64,000 nucleotides of DNA from Paenirhizobium naphthalenivorans (GTDB lineage Bacteria; Pseudomonadota; Alphaproteobacteria; Rhizobiales; Rhizobiaceae): contig NZ_BJZP01000001.1 in assembly GCF_007992095.1 (NCBI RefSeq), positions 124,001 to 188,000 on the forward strand. The letters are read 5' to 3'. Position numbers and translations under genes: made by a program. Below, piece after piece: positions 9,001 to 17,681 of the stretch (the stretch's first letter is position 1; every line of letters starts with the position of its first letter). The notes beneath the pieces were generated by a model that saw only the letters and a list, made by a program, of their open reading frames with translations, was not told where the DNA came from and ran no database searches.

Positions 9001-9576
9001 TCAGAATTTGTAGGCGATTGCCACGCCGGCGTGGCTGATGCCGTCATTCGGCGCGCAGAGATTGGCGTTCGACGAATGATCGATCGAGGCGACGATGTCG
9101 AACTTGTCGGTCACGCGGAAGCCAGCTGCCGCGGATTCACGGAACATCAGTGTGCAACCGAGCTTGGGACCATCGCTGCTGTCATCCTTGTTGTCGCCGT
9201 TGTGCGCAGTGCCGCCGAAGCTGAGGTCGATATAAAACCGGTCGGTCAGGTCCACTGTCCAGTTGAACCCGCCAAAGATCTGGCTGGCTTCTCCGGCGCT
9301 ATTGATCGAAGCTCCGAGGTGTACGCGCGGGCGTAGAAGGGTGTCTTGCCATGTGGCGGCGTTGGCGCGATCAAGTGGATCGAAATAGAGCGCTACGGTT
9401 GGGAAAAAACCGGGTTCGAACGTGCTACGCGCCTGGATCGAGCCGGTGACGCCAGCCCTGATTTCCTTGATCGACCAGTCTGCTGCGACCGCGCCTTGCT
9501 CCAGCAGCGGGCATGCCGCGAACGCGACGAGAGCAAGGGTATGGCAGATTGCTGTGTCGCGAAGATTCATGACCAT
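9001..9576 (-). CDS. PagL-like acyloxyacyl hydrolase (lipid A 3-O-deacylase family)
   Basis: This is a 191-residue protein with a signal peptide (hydrophobic to about residue 30, ending near QGAVA) followed by an alternating beta-strand pattern, consistent with a small outer-membrane barrel. The C-terminal 'IDHSSNANLCAPNDGISHAG' stretch resembles the catalytic His-Ser region of PagL, and the protein ends in phenylalanine like other outer-membrane barrels. The expected activity is removal of the 3-O acyl chain from lipid A at the cell surface. There is a second possible ATG two codons in (9570). Its neighbours, a lipoprotein and the purQ cluster, do not suggest a partner. Confidence 0.72.
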   Translation of the reverse strand: MVMNLRDTAICHTLALVAFAACPLLEQGAVAADWSIKEIRAGVTGSIQARSTFEPGFFPTVALYFDPLDRANAATWQDTLLRPRVHLGASINSAGEASQIFGGFNWTVDLTDRFYIDLSFGGTAHNGDNKDDSSDGPKLGCTLMFRESAAAGFRVTDKFDIVASIDHSSNANLCAPNDGISHAGVAIAYKF

Positions 9577-9685
9577 CCGAACTCGAATTGTGGTGATTCC
9601 GAGGCGGACGCTAGCACACGTGTTTGTGATTGACGATAGGTATTCGGCCCTGATCAGCAGGTGAGGGTTGCCGAAGCGCTAACCT

Positions 9686-10069
9686 TCAGCAGCCCTTGGA
9701 GCCCTTCGACCAACGCGAGACATCCGCGGCGATACGCGCTGAAAGCGGCTCATTCATCATCGGTCCGAAGGCCTCGACTCTGGCCGGTCTGCCTTCGGCC
9801 TGGACGACGAGCAACGGTCGGATGTCGCTCGATCCCCGGCGCACCAGAAGAATGCGGGGCTTGCCGGAGAAGGAATTGAGTTCGGGCGCCATTGAATAGG
9901 CCTTGAAGGCCGGGTCGCCGGATTTGATCCAGCAATTGTTGGCGCCGACGGCCACGCGCTCCATCACGTCGAGCGCCGATTGCCCTTGCGTGGCAGAGGG
10001 GCTCGGCTTGGGCTGGCATGCGGCAAGCGCGAGTGGAAGCAGGAGGAGAAGGCAGAGGGCAGGGCGCAT
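9686..10069 (-). CDS. Small lipoprotein, function unknown
   Basis: This is a 127-residue protein with a short hydrophobic signal (RPALCLLLLLPLALAAC) ending in the lipobox LAAC, so it should be lipid-modified at the cysteine and anchored to an envelope membrane. The mature part has a Pro/Ser-rich linker and then a compact domain with two more cysteines (NNCWIKSG and the C-terminal KGC) that could form a disulfide. The start at 10069 has GGAAAG upstream. An ORF extension 13 codons further would put charged residues before the signal. No family is recognised. It lies 48 bases downstream of purQ on the same strand. Confidence 0.72.
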   Translation of the reverse strand: MRPALCLLLLLPLALAACQPKPSPSATQGQSALDVMERVAVGANNCWIKSGDPAFKAYSMAPELNSFSGKPRILLVRRGSSDIRPLLVVQAEGRPARVEAFGPMMNEPLSARIAADVSRWSKGSKGC

Positions 10070-10116
10070 GCGAGGTGCTTTCCGTTCGAGACCCTGGCCT
10101 TCTACCATTCGGCAGG

Positions 10117-10788
10117 TTAAGCGGCGATTACGTCGAGGGCGGATGCGAAGATGCCACGACCGTCATTGCCGCCATGGGCCGCTTCAATCAAGTTTTCCGG
10201 GTGCGGCATCATGCCGAGCACATTGCCCTTGGCGTTGATGACGCCGGCGATGTCGTTGATTGAGCCGTTCGGATTGGTGCCGTCGGCATAGCGGAAGACC
10301 ACCTGGCCGTTGCCTTCGATCGCCTTCAGCGTTTCCTGGTCGGCAAAATAGTTGCCATCATGGTGCGCGACCGGGCAGCGGATGATCTGCCCTTTGGCGT
10401 AGGCGCGAGTGAAGGCGGTGTCGGCATTGACGACCTCGAGCTTGATTTCCTTGCAGACGAACTTGAGTGAGGCGTTGCGCATCAGCGCGCCCGGTAGCAG
10501 GCCGGCCTCAAGCAGGATCTGGAAGCCGTTGCAGACGCCGAGAACCTTGACGCCGCGCTCAGCCGCGGCCTTGACGGCCTGCATGACCGGCATGCGGGCG
10601 GCGATCGCGCCGCAACGTAGGTAATCACCGTAGGAGAAGCCGCCTGGGATGACGATCAGGTCGACGTCCGGAAGCGCCGTCTCGGTCTGCCAGACCGTCA
10701 CGGGCGCCGTGCCGGAAATCTTGGTCAGCGCCGCGATCATGTCGCGGTCGCGGTTGAGGCCGGGGAGTTGCAGAACAGCGGATTTCAT
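10117..10788 (-). CDS. purQ: PurQ, FGAM synthase glutaminase subunit
   Basis: This 223-residue class-I glutamine amidotransferase supplies ammonia to PurL for the FGAR to FGAM step. The nucleophile lies in [10 protein letters not shown], and the catalytic His-Glu pair in MMPHPEN near the C-terminus. The N-terminal '[15 protein letters not shown]' is typical of the family. Its ATG overlaps the stop codon of a 49-codon ORF upstream (ATGA), so the two are probably translationally coupled. purS and purC lie directly upstream on the same strand. Confidence 0.97.
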   Translation of the reverse strand: MKSAVLQLPGLNRDRDMIAALTKISGTAPVTVWQTETALPDVDLIVIPGGFSYGDYLRCGAIAARMPVMQAVKAAAERGVKVLGVCNGFQILLEAGLLPGALMRNASLKFVCKEIKLEVVNADTAFTRAYAKGQIIRCPVAHHDGNYFADQETLKAIEGNGQVVFRYADGTNPNGSINDIAGVINAKGNVLGMMPHPENLIEAAHGGNDGRGIFASALDVIAA

Positions 10789-10934
10789 CGGTGGGGCTCA
10801 AACCTTGCTTGTGCTTCGGCCAGTTCTCGAAGTTCGAGATGGTTTTCGATCCGGTCCAGGCGTTGTTCGTGTCGTTGGAGAACGCCTTGGATAGTGTTTG
10901 TGTCTTGCTGCATCGAGACGAGGCTACCGCGCAT
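10785..10934 (-). CDS. 49-residue coiled-coil ORF between purS and purQ
   Basis: The ORF begins at ATG 10934 with AGGA eight bases upstream, and an in-frame TAG lies upstream of it. Its stop codon overlaps the purQ start codon as ATGA. The product starts [20 protein letters not shown] and continues with a heptad-like, charged helix rich in Arg, Glu and Leu (for example '[14 protein letters not shown]'), suggesting a short coiled coil. The second methionine (10913) could also be the start. The position inside the purS-purQ operon, a good ribosome-binding site and the 4-base overlap support a real gene. Function is unknown; a partner or regulator of the FGAM synthase complex is possible. Confidence 0.62.
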   Translation of the reverse strand: MRGSLVSMQQDTNTIQGVLQRHEQRLDRIENHLELRELAEAQARFEPHR

Positions 10935-11040
10935 GGCGCTTAGTCCTGCCCCAATGTCTGGTTGTCCCTATTTCCGACCGCAGCTAGCGGTCCAAATTTT
11001 GTCAGAAACAGGCACATCAACCCGCTGGCGACCTCCACGC

Positions 11041-11283
11041 TCAGCCAAGAGCTATAGTATAATTCTCGATCACCGTGTTGGCGAGCAGCTTTTCGCACAT
11101 GGCCTTGAGGTCGGCTTCTGCCTTCGCCTTGTCGTTGCCTTCGAGTTCAAGGTCGAAGACTTTGCCTTGGCGGACATGGCCGATGCCGTCGAAACCGAGC
11201 GCGCCGAGCGCACCTTTGATAGCCTTGCCCTGGGGGTCGAGAACGCCGTTCTTGAGGGTTACGGTCACGCGTGCCTTGATCAC
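11041..11283 (-). CDS. purS: PurS, FGAM synthase small subunit
   Basis: This 80-residue protein is the small bridging subunit that holds PurQ on PurL and allows ammonia channelling. The start 'MIKARVTVTLKNGVLDPQGKA' and 'VRQGKVFDLELEG' are characteristic of PurS. It lies 15 bases downstream of purC on the same strand. The 106 bases between purS and the small ORF hold an imperfect hairpin (GACCGC/GCGGTC, about 10977-10993 on the plus strand) without a T-run. Confidence 0.95.
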   Translation of the reverse strand: MIKARVTVTLKNGVLDPQGKAIKGALGALGFDGIGHVRQGKVFDLELEGNDKAKAEADLKAMCEKLLANTVIENYTIALG

Positions 11284-11298
11284 TCTCAGTCTCCGTAG

Positions 11299-12063
11299 TT
11301 ACTTCACCAGCACAGGGCCGGTGCCGCGCAGCGGCTCGTTTTCGTTGATGATGCCCAGGCGCTTGGCCACTTCCTGATAGGCTTCGAGAAGGCCGCCGAG
11401 ATCCTGGCGGAACCGGTCCTTGTCGAGCTTTTCATGCGTCTCGATGTCCCATAGCCGGCAGCTGTCCGGCGAAATCTCGTCGGCCAGGATGATGCGCATC
11501 ATGTCGCCCTCATAAAGGCGGCCGCATTCGATCTTGAAGTCGACGAGCTGGATCCCGACACCGAGAAACAGGCCCGACAGGAAGTCGTTGATGCGGATGG
11601 CAAGCGCCATGATATCATCGAGTTCGGCGGGGTTGGCCCAGCCGAAGGCGGTGATGTGTTCCTCCGAGACCATGGGGTCAGCGAGGGCGTCCGACTTGTA
11701 ATAGAATTCGATGATCGAGCGCGGCAGCACGACGCCTTCGTCGATGCCCAGCCGTTTGGACAGCGAGCCAGCTGCGACATTGCGCACGACGATCTCAAGC
11801 GGAATGATCTCGACTTCCTTGATCAGCTGCTCGCGCATGTTGAGGCGGCGGATGAAATGAGTCGGGATGCCGATCTTGTTCAGATGCGTGAAGAGATATT
11901 CGGAAATGCGGTTGTTGAGCACGCCCTTCCCGTCGATGACCTCATGCTTCTTCTTATTGAAAGCAGTGGCATCGTCCTTGAAGAACTGGATCAGCGTGCC
12001 GGGCTCGGGACCCTCGTACAGGATCTTGGCCTTGCCTTCGTAAACACGGCGGCGACGGTTCAT
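11299..12063 (-). CDS. purC: PurC, SAICAR synthetase
   Basis: This 254-residue enzyme condenses CAIR with aspartate using ATP to make SAICAR in purine biosynthesis. Signatures include '[19 protein letters not shown]' at the N-terminus, '[19 protein letters not shown]', and 'DFKIECGR' in the substrate region. It heads the purC-purS-small ORF-purQ cluster. The 236-base divergent gap to the DUF1476 gene must carry the operon promoter; no clear regulator site was identified there. Confidence 0.96.
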   Translation of the reverse strand: MNRRRRVYEGKAKILYEGPEPGTLIQFFKDDATAFNKKKHEVIDGKGVLNNRISEYLFTHLNKIGIPTHFIRRLNMREQLIKEVEIIPLEIVVRNVAAGSLSKRLGIDEGVVLPRSIIEFYYKSDALADPMVSEEHITAFGWANPAELDDIMALAIRINDFLSGLFLGVGIQLVDFKIECGRLYEGDMMRIILADEISPDSCRLWDIETHEKLDKDRFRQDLGGLLEAYQEVAKRLGIINENEPLRGTGPVLVK

Positions 12064-12299
12064 GGCTGGTTTTTCTCTGTTGTTGGCGTCGCGCTTGGGG
12101 ACGCAGTGAATTGTTGAAGCGGTCCCTTAGCGGAAATGTCGGGTTTTCACAATGCAACAGTTGTCGCCCTGAGCGAAATCGTCCAAAGCATAAGGGGGCT
12201 TGGAGATTCGACCAAGTTTGCATTGCACTTTTTACCGCCTTTTGTTTTATGGGCTGAACGGAACCCGCGCATAGTGGCGGCATATTTTGGGAGACACAG

Positions 12300-12614
12300 A
12301 TGAGCGGCATTGGTGATCGCGAAAAAGCTTTTGAAAACAAGTTCGCGCACGATCAGGAACTCCGTTTCAAGGCCGAGGCGCGGCGCAACAAGCTGCTCGG
12401 CCTGTGGGCCGGCGGCCTGCTCGGCAAGGCCGATGTCGATGCCTATGCGAAGGAAGTGATCGCTGCCGACTTCGAGGAAGCGGGCGACGAGGATGTGATG
12501 CGCAAGCTGCGTGCTGACCTGGCTGCCGGCGGCGTCGCGGTTAGTGACGAGGAAATTCGCGCCAAGATGCAGGAGTTTCTGGCGGCCGCCGTGGAGCAGA
12601 TCCAGGGTGATTGA
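12300..12614 (+). CDS. DUF1476 protein, F1-ATPase inhibitor zeta subunit type
   Basis: This 104-residue all-helical protein has the family start 'GDREKAFENKFAHDQELRFKAEARRNKLLGLWAG'-like sequence (residues 5-38). DUF1476 proteins include the zeta subunit of Paracoccus denitrificans, which blocks ATP hydrolysis by the F1F0-ATP synthase of alphaproteobacteria. The N-terminal inhibitory segment and the four-helix body are both present, so the full length is kept. GGGAGA precedes the ATG. It stands alone, divergent from purC and convergent with the GGDEF-EAL gene. Confidence 0.92.
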   Translation: MSGIGDREKAFENKFAHDQELRFKAEARRNKLLGLWAGGLLGKADVDAYAKEVIAADFEEAGDEDVMRKLRADLAAGGVAVSDEEIRAKMQEFLAAAVEQIQGD

Positions 12615-12628
12615 TCGCCCGGCGGAAA

Positions 12629-12669
12629 GCCGGCATGGCGAAGCGCTATCGGCGTGCAATCATGCCGGC
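12629..12669. terminator. Inverted repeat at the convergent DUF1476 / GGDEF-EAL junction
   Basis: GCCGGCATG (12629-12637) and CATGCCGGC (12661-12669) form a perfect nine-base stem with a 23-base loop. It lies between two convergent stop codons and overlaps the EAL gene end. There is no T-run, so it could be a factor-dependent or bidirectional transcript end. Confidence 0.4.
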
Positions 12670-15224
12670 AGATCGATTCGGCGCCACTCCTGGCGCTGTA
12701 TGAAGGCGGCTGTGTTTTCGAACGCCATGGGCACGGCAAGGCCGTAGCCCTGCAATATGTCGCAGTCGAGCTCGCGCAGTACGCGCACCTGATCGGCGGT
12801 CTCCACACCTTCCGCGACGACCCGGATGCCGAGCGACCGGCCAATGCCGATGATCGATCCGACGAGGTCGCGGCGCGATCGTGATTCCGAAACCTCCTGG
12901 ATCAGTTCCCTGTCGATCTTGAGTGTCGTTGGATTGAGCCGGAGCAGGCTGACGATCGAGGCGTGGCCTGTGCCGAAGTCATCAATCTCGATCTCGATGC
13001 CCAGCTCTCGCAAATGCCTGAGGTTGTTCGTCGCCTGCTTGTCATTTTCGTCGAGGAAGATCGATTCGAGAAGCTCAAAGGACACTGTTCCGGGTTCGAA
13101 AGCGAGTGCGTCGAGTTTCTCCTTCAGCGCCGGGTCATGGAGCCGAGGTGAGGAGACATTGACCGAGATCTTCGGTGTTGACAGCCCGTCCTGCGCCCAA
13201 CGCTTCCGGTCGATCAGCGCCTTTTCGAGGATCAGGCCATCAATGTCGGCAATGACCCCGATTTCCTCGGCGGCCGTCAGGAATACGTCCGGTGTAAGCA
13301 CGCCGCGCTCCGGATGTCGCCACCGTGCGAGTGCCTCGGCTCCGGCAATGTCCAGCGATCGGGCATCGAACTGGAACTGATAGTAGGGCAGGAATTCGTC
13401 CTGTTCGAGCCCCCGCAGGATATCATCGGCGAGCCGGCGGTTGTCCGTCATCCGAGCATGGCGATCAAGGGTGAAATAGGCGTGACGACTGCGACCGCTG
13501 TTCTTCGCGTGGTAAAGCGCGATGTCTGCGTTGAGCAGCAATTGGTGTGGATCAACGGCGCCTTTTGCGTCACAGGCAATGCCGATGCTCGCGCTGAAGC
13601 GGCATTCCTGCCCGGCATAGGGAACCGGTTTCCGCATATCTTGGATCACCCGGTCGGCAAGTGCCGAGAGGTTCTGTCGATCACCGGTATACCGGGCGAG
13701 GAAAACAAATTCGTCGCCACCGATCCGCGCAACGAAATCGCCTTCGCGGACCTGTTTGCGCAGCACGTGTGCGGCGCGGCGGAGCATCGCGTCGCCAGCG
13801 CTGTGGCCGAGCGTGTCGTTGATCTGCTTGAAACGATCGAGGTCTATGTGAAGGATCGCCAGTCCTGCGGCGCCGGAGCGCGGCTGCCCGGCGAGCTCTT
13901 CAAGCCGTTTGTCTAGGTAGCGTCGGTTGGGCAGTCCTGTCAGGTGATCGTGAAGGGCGATATGCTCGATTCGCGCTTTGGCAATCTCAAGCTCCCGGCT
14001 GCGCGCCTCCGCCTGGGTCTTCGCCTTGTCGAGCTCATCGCGCAAGGCGATATCGGCGGTCACGTCCCAATTGGCGCCGACCATTTTGCGATGGCCGTCG
14101 GAATCGATAAAAGGCAGGGTGCGTGAGCGGATATAGCTGATCGTCCCGTCTGACCTGATGATCCGGTATTCATCCGAGAAGGGCGCAAGGTTCTCGACGT
14201 GCTGTGCGAGGCGCTCAAACACGCCTTTGGCATCCTCAGGGTGCAGCATCTTTTCCCAAACCTCGCCGATGGGGATGTCTTCCTCACCCTCGACGCGAAA
14301 GATCTTTCGCATGCCGGCATCCCACTCCGCCAGACCGGTAGTGAAATCGGCCTCGAAGACACCAATCTGCGAGGCTTCGAGCGCGAGTTTGAGTCGGCGC
14401 GACATGCGGGTCAGCGCTTCCTCTGATGCCTTGCGCTCGGTGATGTCGGTGTCGATCCCGATGATGCGTGCCGGCTTCCCATCGTCGGTCCATTCGACGC
14501 ATGCGCCTCGGCATTCGATCCAGATCCAGTGACCGTCCTTGTGGCGTTCGCGATACGAAAAGGTCATGTAGTCCGGGTCGCCGGCATTCTGCCGCTCGAT
14601 CGATCGCAGCACTCGTTCGCGATCGTCTGGATGAACCAGAAGCAACCACTCCTCGGTGCTGCCGGCAATTGGATCATCTGGCGACAGGCCACGGATCTTG
14701 CGCCAAACATCTGAGTAATACATCGAACTCCGGTCGAGCCGTTGGTCCCACACCCCGGACGAAGAGCTGACGAGGGCATAGTTCCAACGGCTTTCCCGTT
14801 CCATGAGCTCGTCCTCACGCTGCTTCCAATCCGTCAGGTCGACGAACTGGACAAGCAATGCGGTCTGGCTGCCGGTCATCGCCGGTTGTAAGCGGCAGGC
14901 TGAGGCCTGCATCCATCGGCGGCTGGATGTCGGGGAAGCGGATAGTGCAAACTGCATGCTTCTCGGCGTGTCGGCGGAAGCGAATGTCTCTGCAAGCATG
15001 GTCCGGAACGCGACGCGATCATCGGGTTCAAGCAAAGCGGCGATCGAACCATGGGGCTGTTGGGCGATCGGTGGAAAAAGCGCTGCGAACAGGCTGTTGA
15101 ATGCCAGCACCTCGCCACCTGCACCGACGACGGCAGCCGCCAACGGCAAGTGTGTCAGCATCATTGACCACGGCACGCCAGCCGTATCTTCGGGATTTTC
15201 GACGGTTCGGCCGTGCTTGCGCAA
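12660..15224 (-). CDS. PAS-PAS-PAS-GGDEF-EAL cyclic-di-GMP protein
   Basis: This 854-residue cytoplasmic sensor has no membrane segment. Three PAS/PAC-like regions cover about residues 20-420, and the second contains 'DPDYMTFSYRERHKDGHW' and 'IIGIDTDITERKASEE'. The diguanylate cyclase domain has an intact GGDEF (RIGGDEF, near residue 500). The phosphodiesterase domain has EALARWRHP (near 629), KISVNVSSPRL, DDFGTG and AEGVET, so both opposing activities look possible. Input is probably a small molecule or redox signal through the PAS domains. The reading frame starts at a TTG; ATG codons at residues 21 and 22 are alternatives. Confidence 0.93.
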   Translation of the reverse strand: MRKHGRTVENPEDTAGVPWSMMLTHLPLAAAVVGAGGEVLAFNSLFAALFPPIAQQPHGSIAALLEPDDRVAFRTMLAETFASADTPRSMQFALSASPTSSRRWMQASACRLQPAMTGSQTALLVQFVDLTDWKQREDELMERESRWNYALVSSSSGVWDQRLDRSSMYYSDVWRKIRGLSPDDPIAGSTEEWLLLVHPDDRERVLRSIERQNAGDPDYMTFSYRERHKDGHWIWIECRGACVEWTDDGKPARIIGIDTDITERKASEEALTRMSRRLKLALEASQIGVFEADFTTGLAEWDAGMRKIFRVEGEEDIPIGEVWEKMLHPEDAKGVFERLAQHVENLAPFSDEYRIIRSDGTISYIRSRTLPFIDSDGHRKMVGANWDVTADIALRDELDKAKTQAEARSRELEIAKARIEHIALHDHLTGLPNRRYLDKRLEELAGQPRSGAAGLAILHIDLDRFKQINDTLGHSAGDAMLRRAAHVLRKQVREGDFVARIGGDEFVFLARYTGDRQNLSALADRVIQDMRKPVPYAGQECRFSASIGIACDAKGAVDPHQLLLNADIALYHAKNSGRSRHAYFTLDRHARMTDNRRLADDILRGLEQDEFLPYYQFQFDARSLDIAGAEALARWRHPERGVLTPDVFLTAAEEIGVIADIDGLILEKALIDRKRWAQDGLSTPKISVNVSSPRLHDPALKEKLDALAFEPGTVSFELLESIFLDENDKQATNNLRHLRELGIEIEIDDFGTGHASIVSLLRLNPTTLKIDRELIQEVSESRSRRDLVGSIIGIGRSLGIRVVAEGVETADQVRVLRELDCDILQGYGLAVPMAFENTAAFIQRQEWRRIDLPA

Positions 15225-15291
15225 GAGGTTCTCTTTCGAAACACTGATGTCAAATTATGCGACAGACTAGGCACGTCAAATTAAGGCAGGC

Positions 15292-15873
15292 TTAATCGCT
15301 TGCTTCGGTTCTGCGTCTTACAGGCGGAAGGCTGCTGAGGAATTGGGCGAAGACCATGGTCCCTTCCGGCCACGGCCCGTGACCGGATTCACCGTTGATG
15401 TGCCCGGACTCACCCGCGTCGATCAGCAGAGACCCCCAGGCATGGGCAATGTCGTCGGCATGCTCAAAAGCGCCGAACGGGTCATTGCGGCTGGCAATGG
15501 TGACCGACGGAAACGGCAGCGGGTCGCGCGGGTAGGGGCCGAAGGTCATCAGGTGCTTGGGACGTATTTTCGGGTTGGCAACGTCCGGCGGGGCGACCAG
15601 AAAGGCGCCCGCGACCTTGCCGGCGATTTCCGGTACTGCGTGGATCGCGGTCGGCACGCCGAGCGAATGGGCGACCAGCACCACGGGACGCGTTGCGGCG
15701 TTGACCTCTTCGACCAGGCGCGCGACCCAGTCAGCGCGCACCGGCTTCGACCACTCGGCCTGCTCGACTCGTCGCGCGGTCGATAGTTTGGCCTGCCAGC
15801 GGCTTTGCCAGTGATCGGGTCCGGAATTGGTATAGCCGGGGATGATGAGTATGTCTGCGTCCGATGCTTTCAT
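15292..15873 (-). CDS. RBBP9/YdeN-type alpha/beta hydrolase
   Basis: This 193-residue serine hydrolase matches the RBBP9/YdeN family. It has the opening 'ILIIPGYTNSGPDHWQSRW', the nucleophile motif AHSLG (Ser70), a candidate acid Asp131 in NDPFG, and a candidate His158 in 'GESGHINGESG'. All three catalytic positions are present. The substrate is unknown; related proteins are esterases or aminopeptidase-like hydrolases. There is no signal peptide, so it is cytoplasmic. It follows the GGDEF-EAL gene's promoter side on the same strand, with the plus-strand acyl-CoA synthetase 140 bases away. Confidence 0.85.
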   Translation of the reverse strand: MKASDADILIIPGYTNSGPDHWQSRWQAKLSTARRVEQAEWSKPVRADWVARLVEEVNAATRPVVLVAHSLGVPTAIHAVPEIAGKVAGAFLVAPPDVANPKIRPKHLMTFGPYPRDPLPFPSVTIASRNDPFGAFEHADDIAHAWGSLLIDAGESGHINGESGHGPWPEGTMVFAQFLSSLPPVRRRTEASD

Positions 15874-16013
15874 ATCCTCCTATCTGCGCATGGTCGACCC
15901 TTTCGTCAAGGGTAAGCGGGCTGGTCCGTGCAATGCAGCATGGATTTCGCTTGCCAGTTGCAAGGCGCAGCATACACTTTCCCGCAAAAGAACGATGACG
16001 GAGGAGGAATCAC

Positions 16014-17642
16014 ATGCTCGGTTTGATGCAGGAATGGCCCTTGCTTTGCCACAAGGTCATCGACCATGCGGGGCTTTACCATGGCGAGCGGGAGGTCGTG
16101 TCGCGGTCAGTGGAGGGGCCGATCCACCGCACCAACTACCGCATGTTGCGCCAGCGGTCGTTGCAGTTCTCCAAGCGGTTGGAGATAGAGGGCGTCGGCA
16201 TCGGCGACCGAATCGCGACGATGGCCTGGAACACATGGCGCCATGTGGAGGCCTGGTACGGGATCACCGGCGTGGGTGCCATCTATCACACGCTCAATCC
16301 GCGCCTTTTTCCGCAGCAGATCGCCTGGATCATGAATGACGCGGAAGACAGGATGCTGTTTGTCGACCTCACATTCCTGCCGATCGTCGAGGCGATTGCG
16401 CCGCTGGTGCCGTCCCTCGAAAAAGTGGTGATCCTTTGCGACGGAAGTGCCATGCCGGAGACAACGCTTGCAAATGCCGTCGCCTATGAGGCCTGGCTGG
16501 CCGAGGCCGATAGCGACTATCGCTGGAAGGAGGTCGACGAGCGGACGGCTGCCGGCATGTGTTACACTTCGGGGACGACTGGCGAGCCCAAGGGTGTCGT
16601 CTATTCGCATCGGTCGAACGTTCTGCATTCCATGGTGGCGCTGCAGCCGGACATGATGGGGCTCTCGTCGCGTGACAGCATCATGCCTGTCGTGCCGCTT
16701 TTCCACGCCAACGGATGGTCGCTGGCATTCGCGGCGCCCATGGCTGGCGCGCGTATGGTGCTGCCTGGGCCGGGCATGGACGGCAAGTCCATATATGAGA
16801 TGCTCAAGAACGAAAGGGTAACGGTGACAGCGGCGGTGCCGACGATCTGGCTGATGCTGTTGCAACACCTTGAGAAGGACGGCGGTGATCTGCCGGATCT
16901 GAAGCGCGTCGTCATCGGCGGGGCCGCCGCACCGCGCTCGATCATCGCGGCCTTCAAGGATCGCTACAACGTCGATGTCCTGCATGCCTGGGGCATGACG
17001 GAGATGAGCCCGCTCGGTACGATCTGCTCGCTGAAGCCGGAATATGACGCGCTCGAGGGTGAAGCACGTCTCGATGTTCTCAGCAAACAGGGACATCCGC
17101 CGTTTACCGTGGAGATGACCGTGACCGACGACGCCGGAAATGCGCAGCCCTGGGACGGCAAGACCTTCGGGCGGCTTAAAGTGCGCGGCCCCGCTGTCTC
17201 ATCAAGCTATTACAAGGGGCGCGGAGCCGAACAGTTTCACAACGGCAACTGGTTCGACACCGGCGATGTCGCCCATATGGACGAGCATGGCTACATGCAG
17301 ATCACCGACCGGTCCAAGGACGTGATCAAATCCGGCGGCGAGTGGATTTCCTCGATCGAGCTGGAAAATCTCGCGGTCGGGCATCCGCATGTGGCGGAGG
17401 CAGCTGTGATTGGTGTAAGTCATCCCAAATGGGACGAGCGGCCTTTGCTGATCGTCGTGCCCAAGAGCGAATGCGAGCCATGCAGGGACGACATTTTGGA
17501 TTTCATGAAAGGCAAGATCGCCAACTGGTGGATGCCCGACGACGTGGTGTTCGTCGACGAGATCCCGCATACGTCAACAGGAAAGATCCTGAAGACAGAG
17601 CTTCGTCAGCGAATGAAGGACTATACTCTTCCCGGACTGTGA
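16014..17642 (+). CDS. Medium/long-chain fatty-acid-CoA ligase (AMP-binding)
   Basis: This 542-residue member of the ANL adenylating superfamily activates a carboxylic acid as acyl-AMP and then acyl-CoA. The P-loop motif [11 protein letters not shown] lies near residue 184. '[13 protein letters not shown]' and '[32 protein letters not shown]' (in pieces) mark the A5 and A7-A8 core, and the C-terminal catalytic lysine is in '[10 protein letters not shown]'. The sequence style is that of AlkK-like medium/long-chain ligases. A GGAGGAGG ribosome-binding site precedes the ATG. It stands alone on its strand. The exact chain length cannot be read from sequence. Confidence 0.92.
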   Translation: MLGLMQEWPLLCHKVIDHAGLYHGEREVVSRSVEGPIHRTNYRMLRQRSLQFSKRLEIEGVGIGDRIATMAWNTWRHVEAWYGITGVGAIYHTLNPRLFPQQIAWIMNDAEDRMLFVDLTFLPIVEAIAPLVPSLEKVVILCDGSAMPETTLANAVAYEAWLAEADSDYRWKEVDERTAAGMCYTSGTTGEPKGVVYSHRSNVLHSMVALQPDMMGLSSRDSIMPVVPLFHANGWSLAFAAPMAGARMVLPGPGMDGKSIYEMLKNERVTVTAAVPTIWLMLLQHLEKDGGDLPDLKRVVIGGAAAPRSIIAAFKDRYNVDVLHAWGMTEMSPLGTICSLKPEYDALEGEARLDVLSKQGHPPFTVEMTVTDDAGNAQPWDGKTFGRLKVRGPAVSSSYYKGRGAEQFHNGNWFDTGDVAHMDEHGYMQITDRSKDVIKSGGEWISSIELENLAVGHPHVAEAAVIGVSHPKWDERPLLIVVPKSECEPCRDDILDFMKGKIANWWMPDDVVFVDEIPHTSTGKILKTELRQRMKDYTLPGL

Positions 17643-17681
17643 GTGCGGGGAGATGGAGGCTGACGATGCGCCTCCGCCTGA

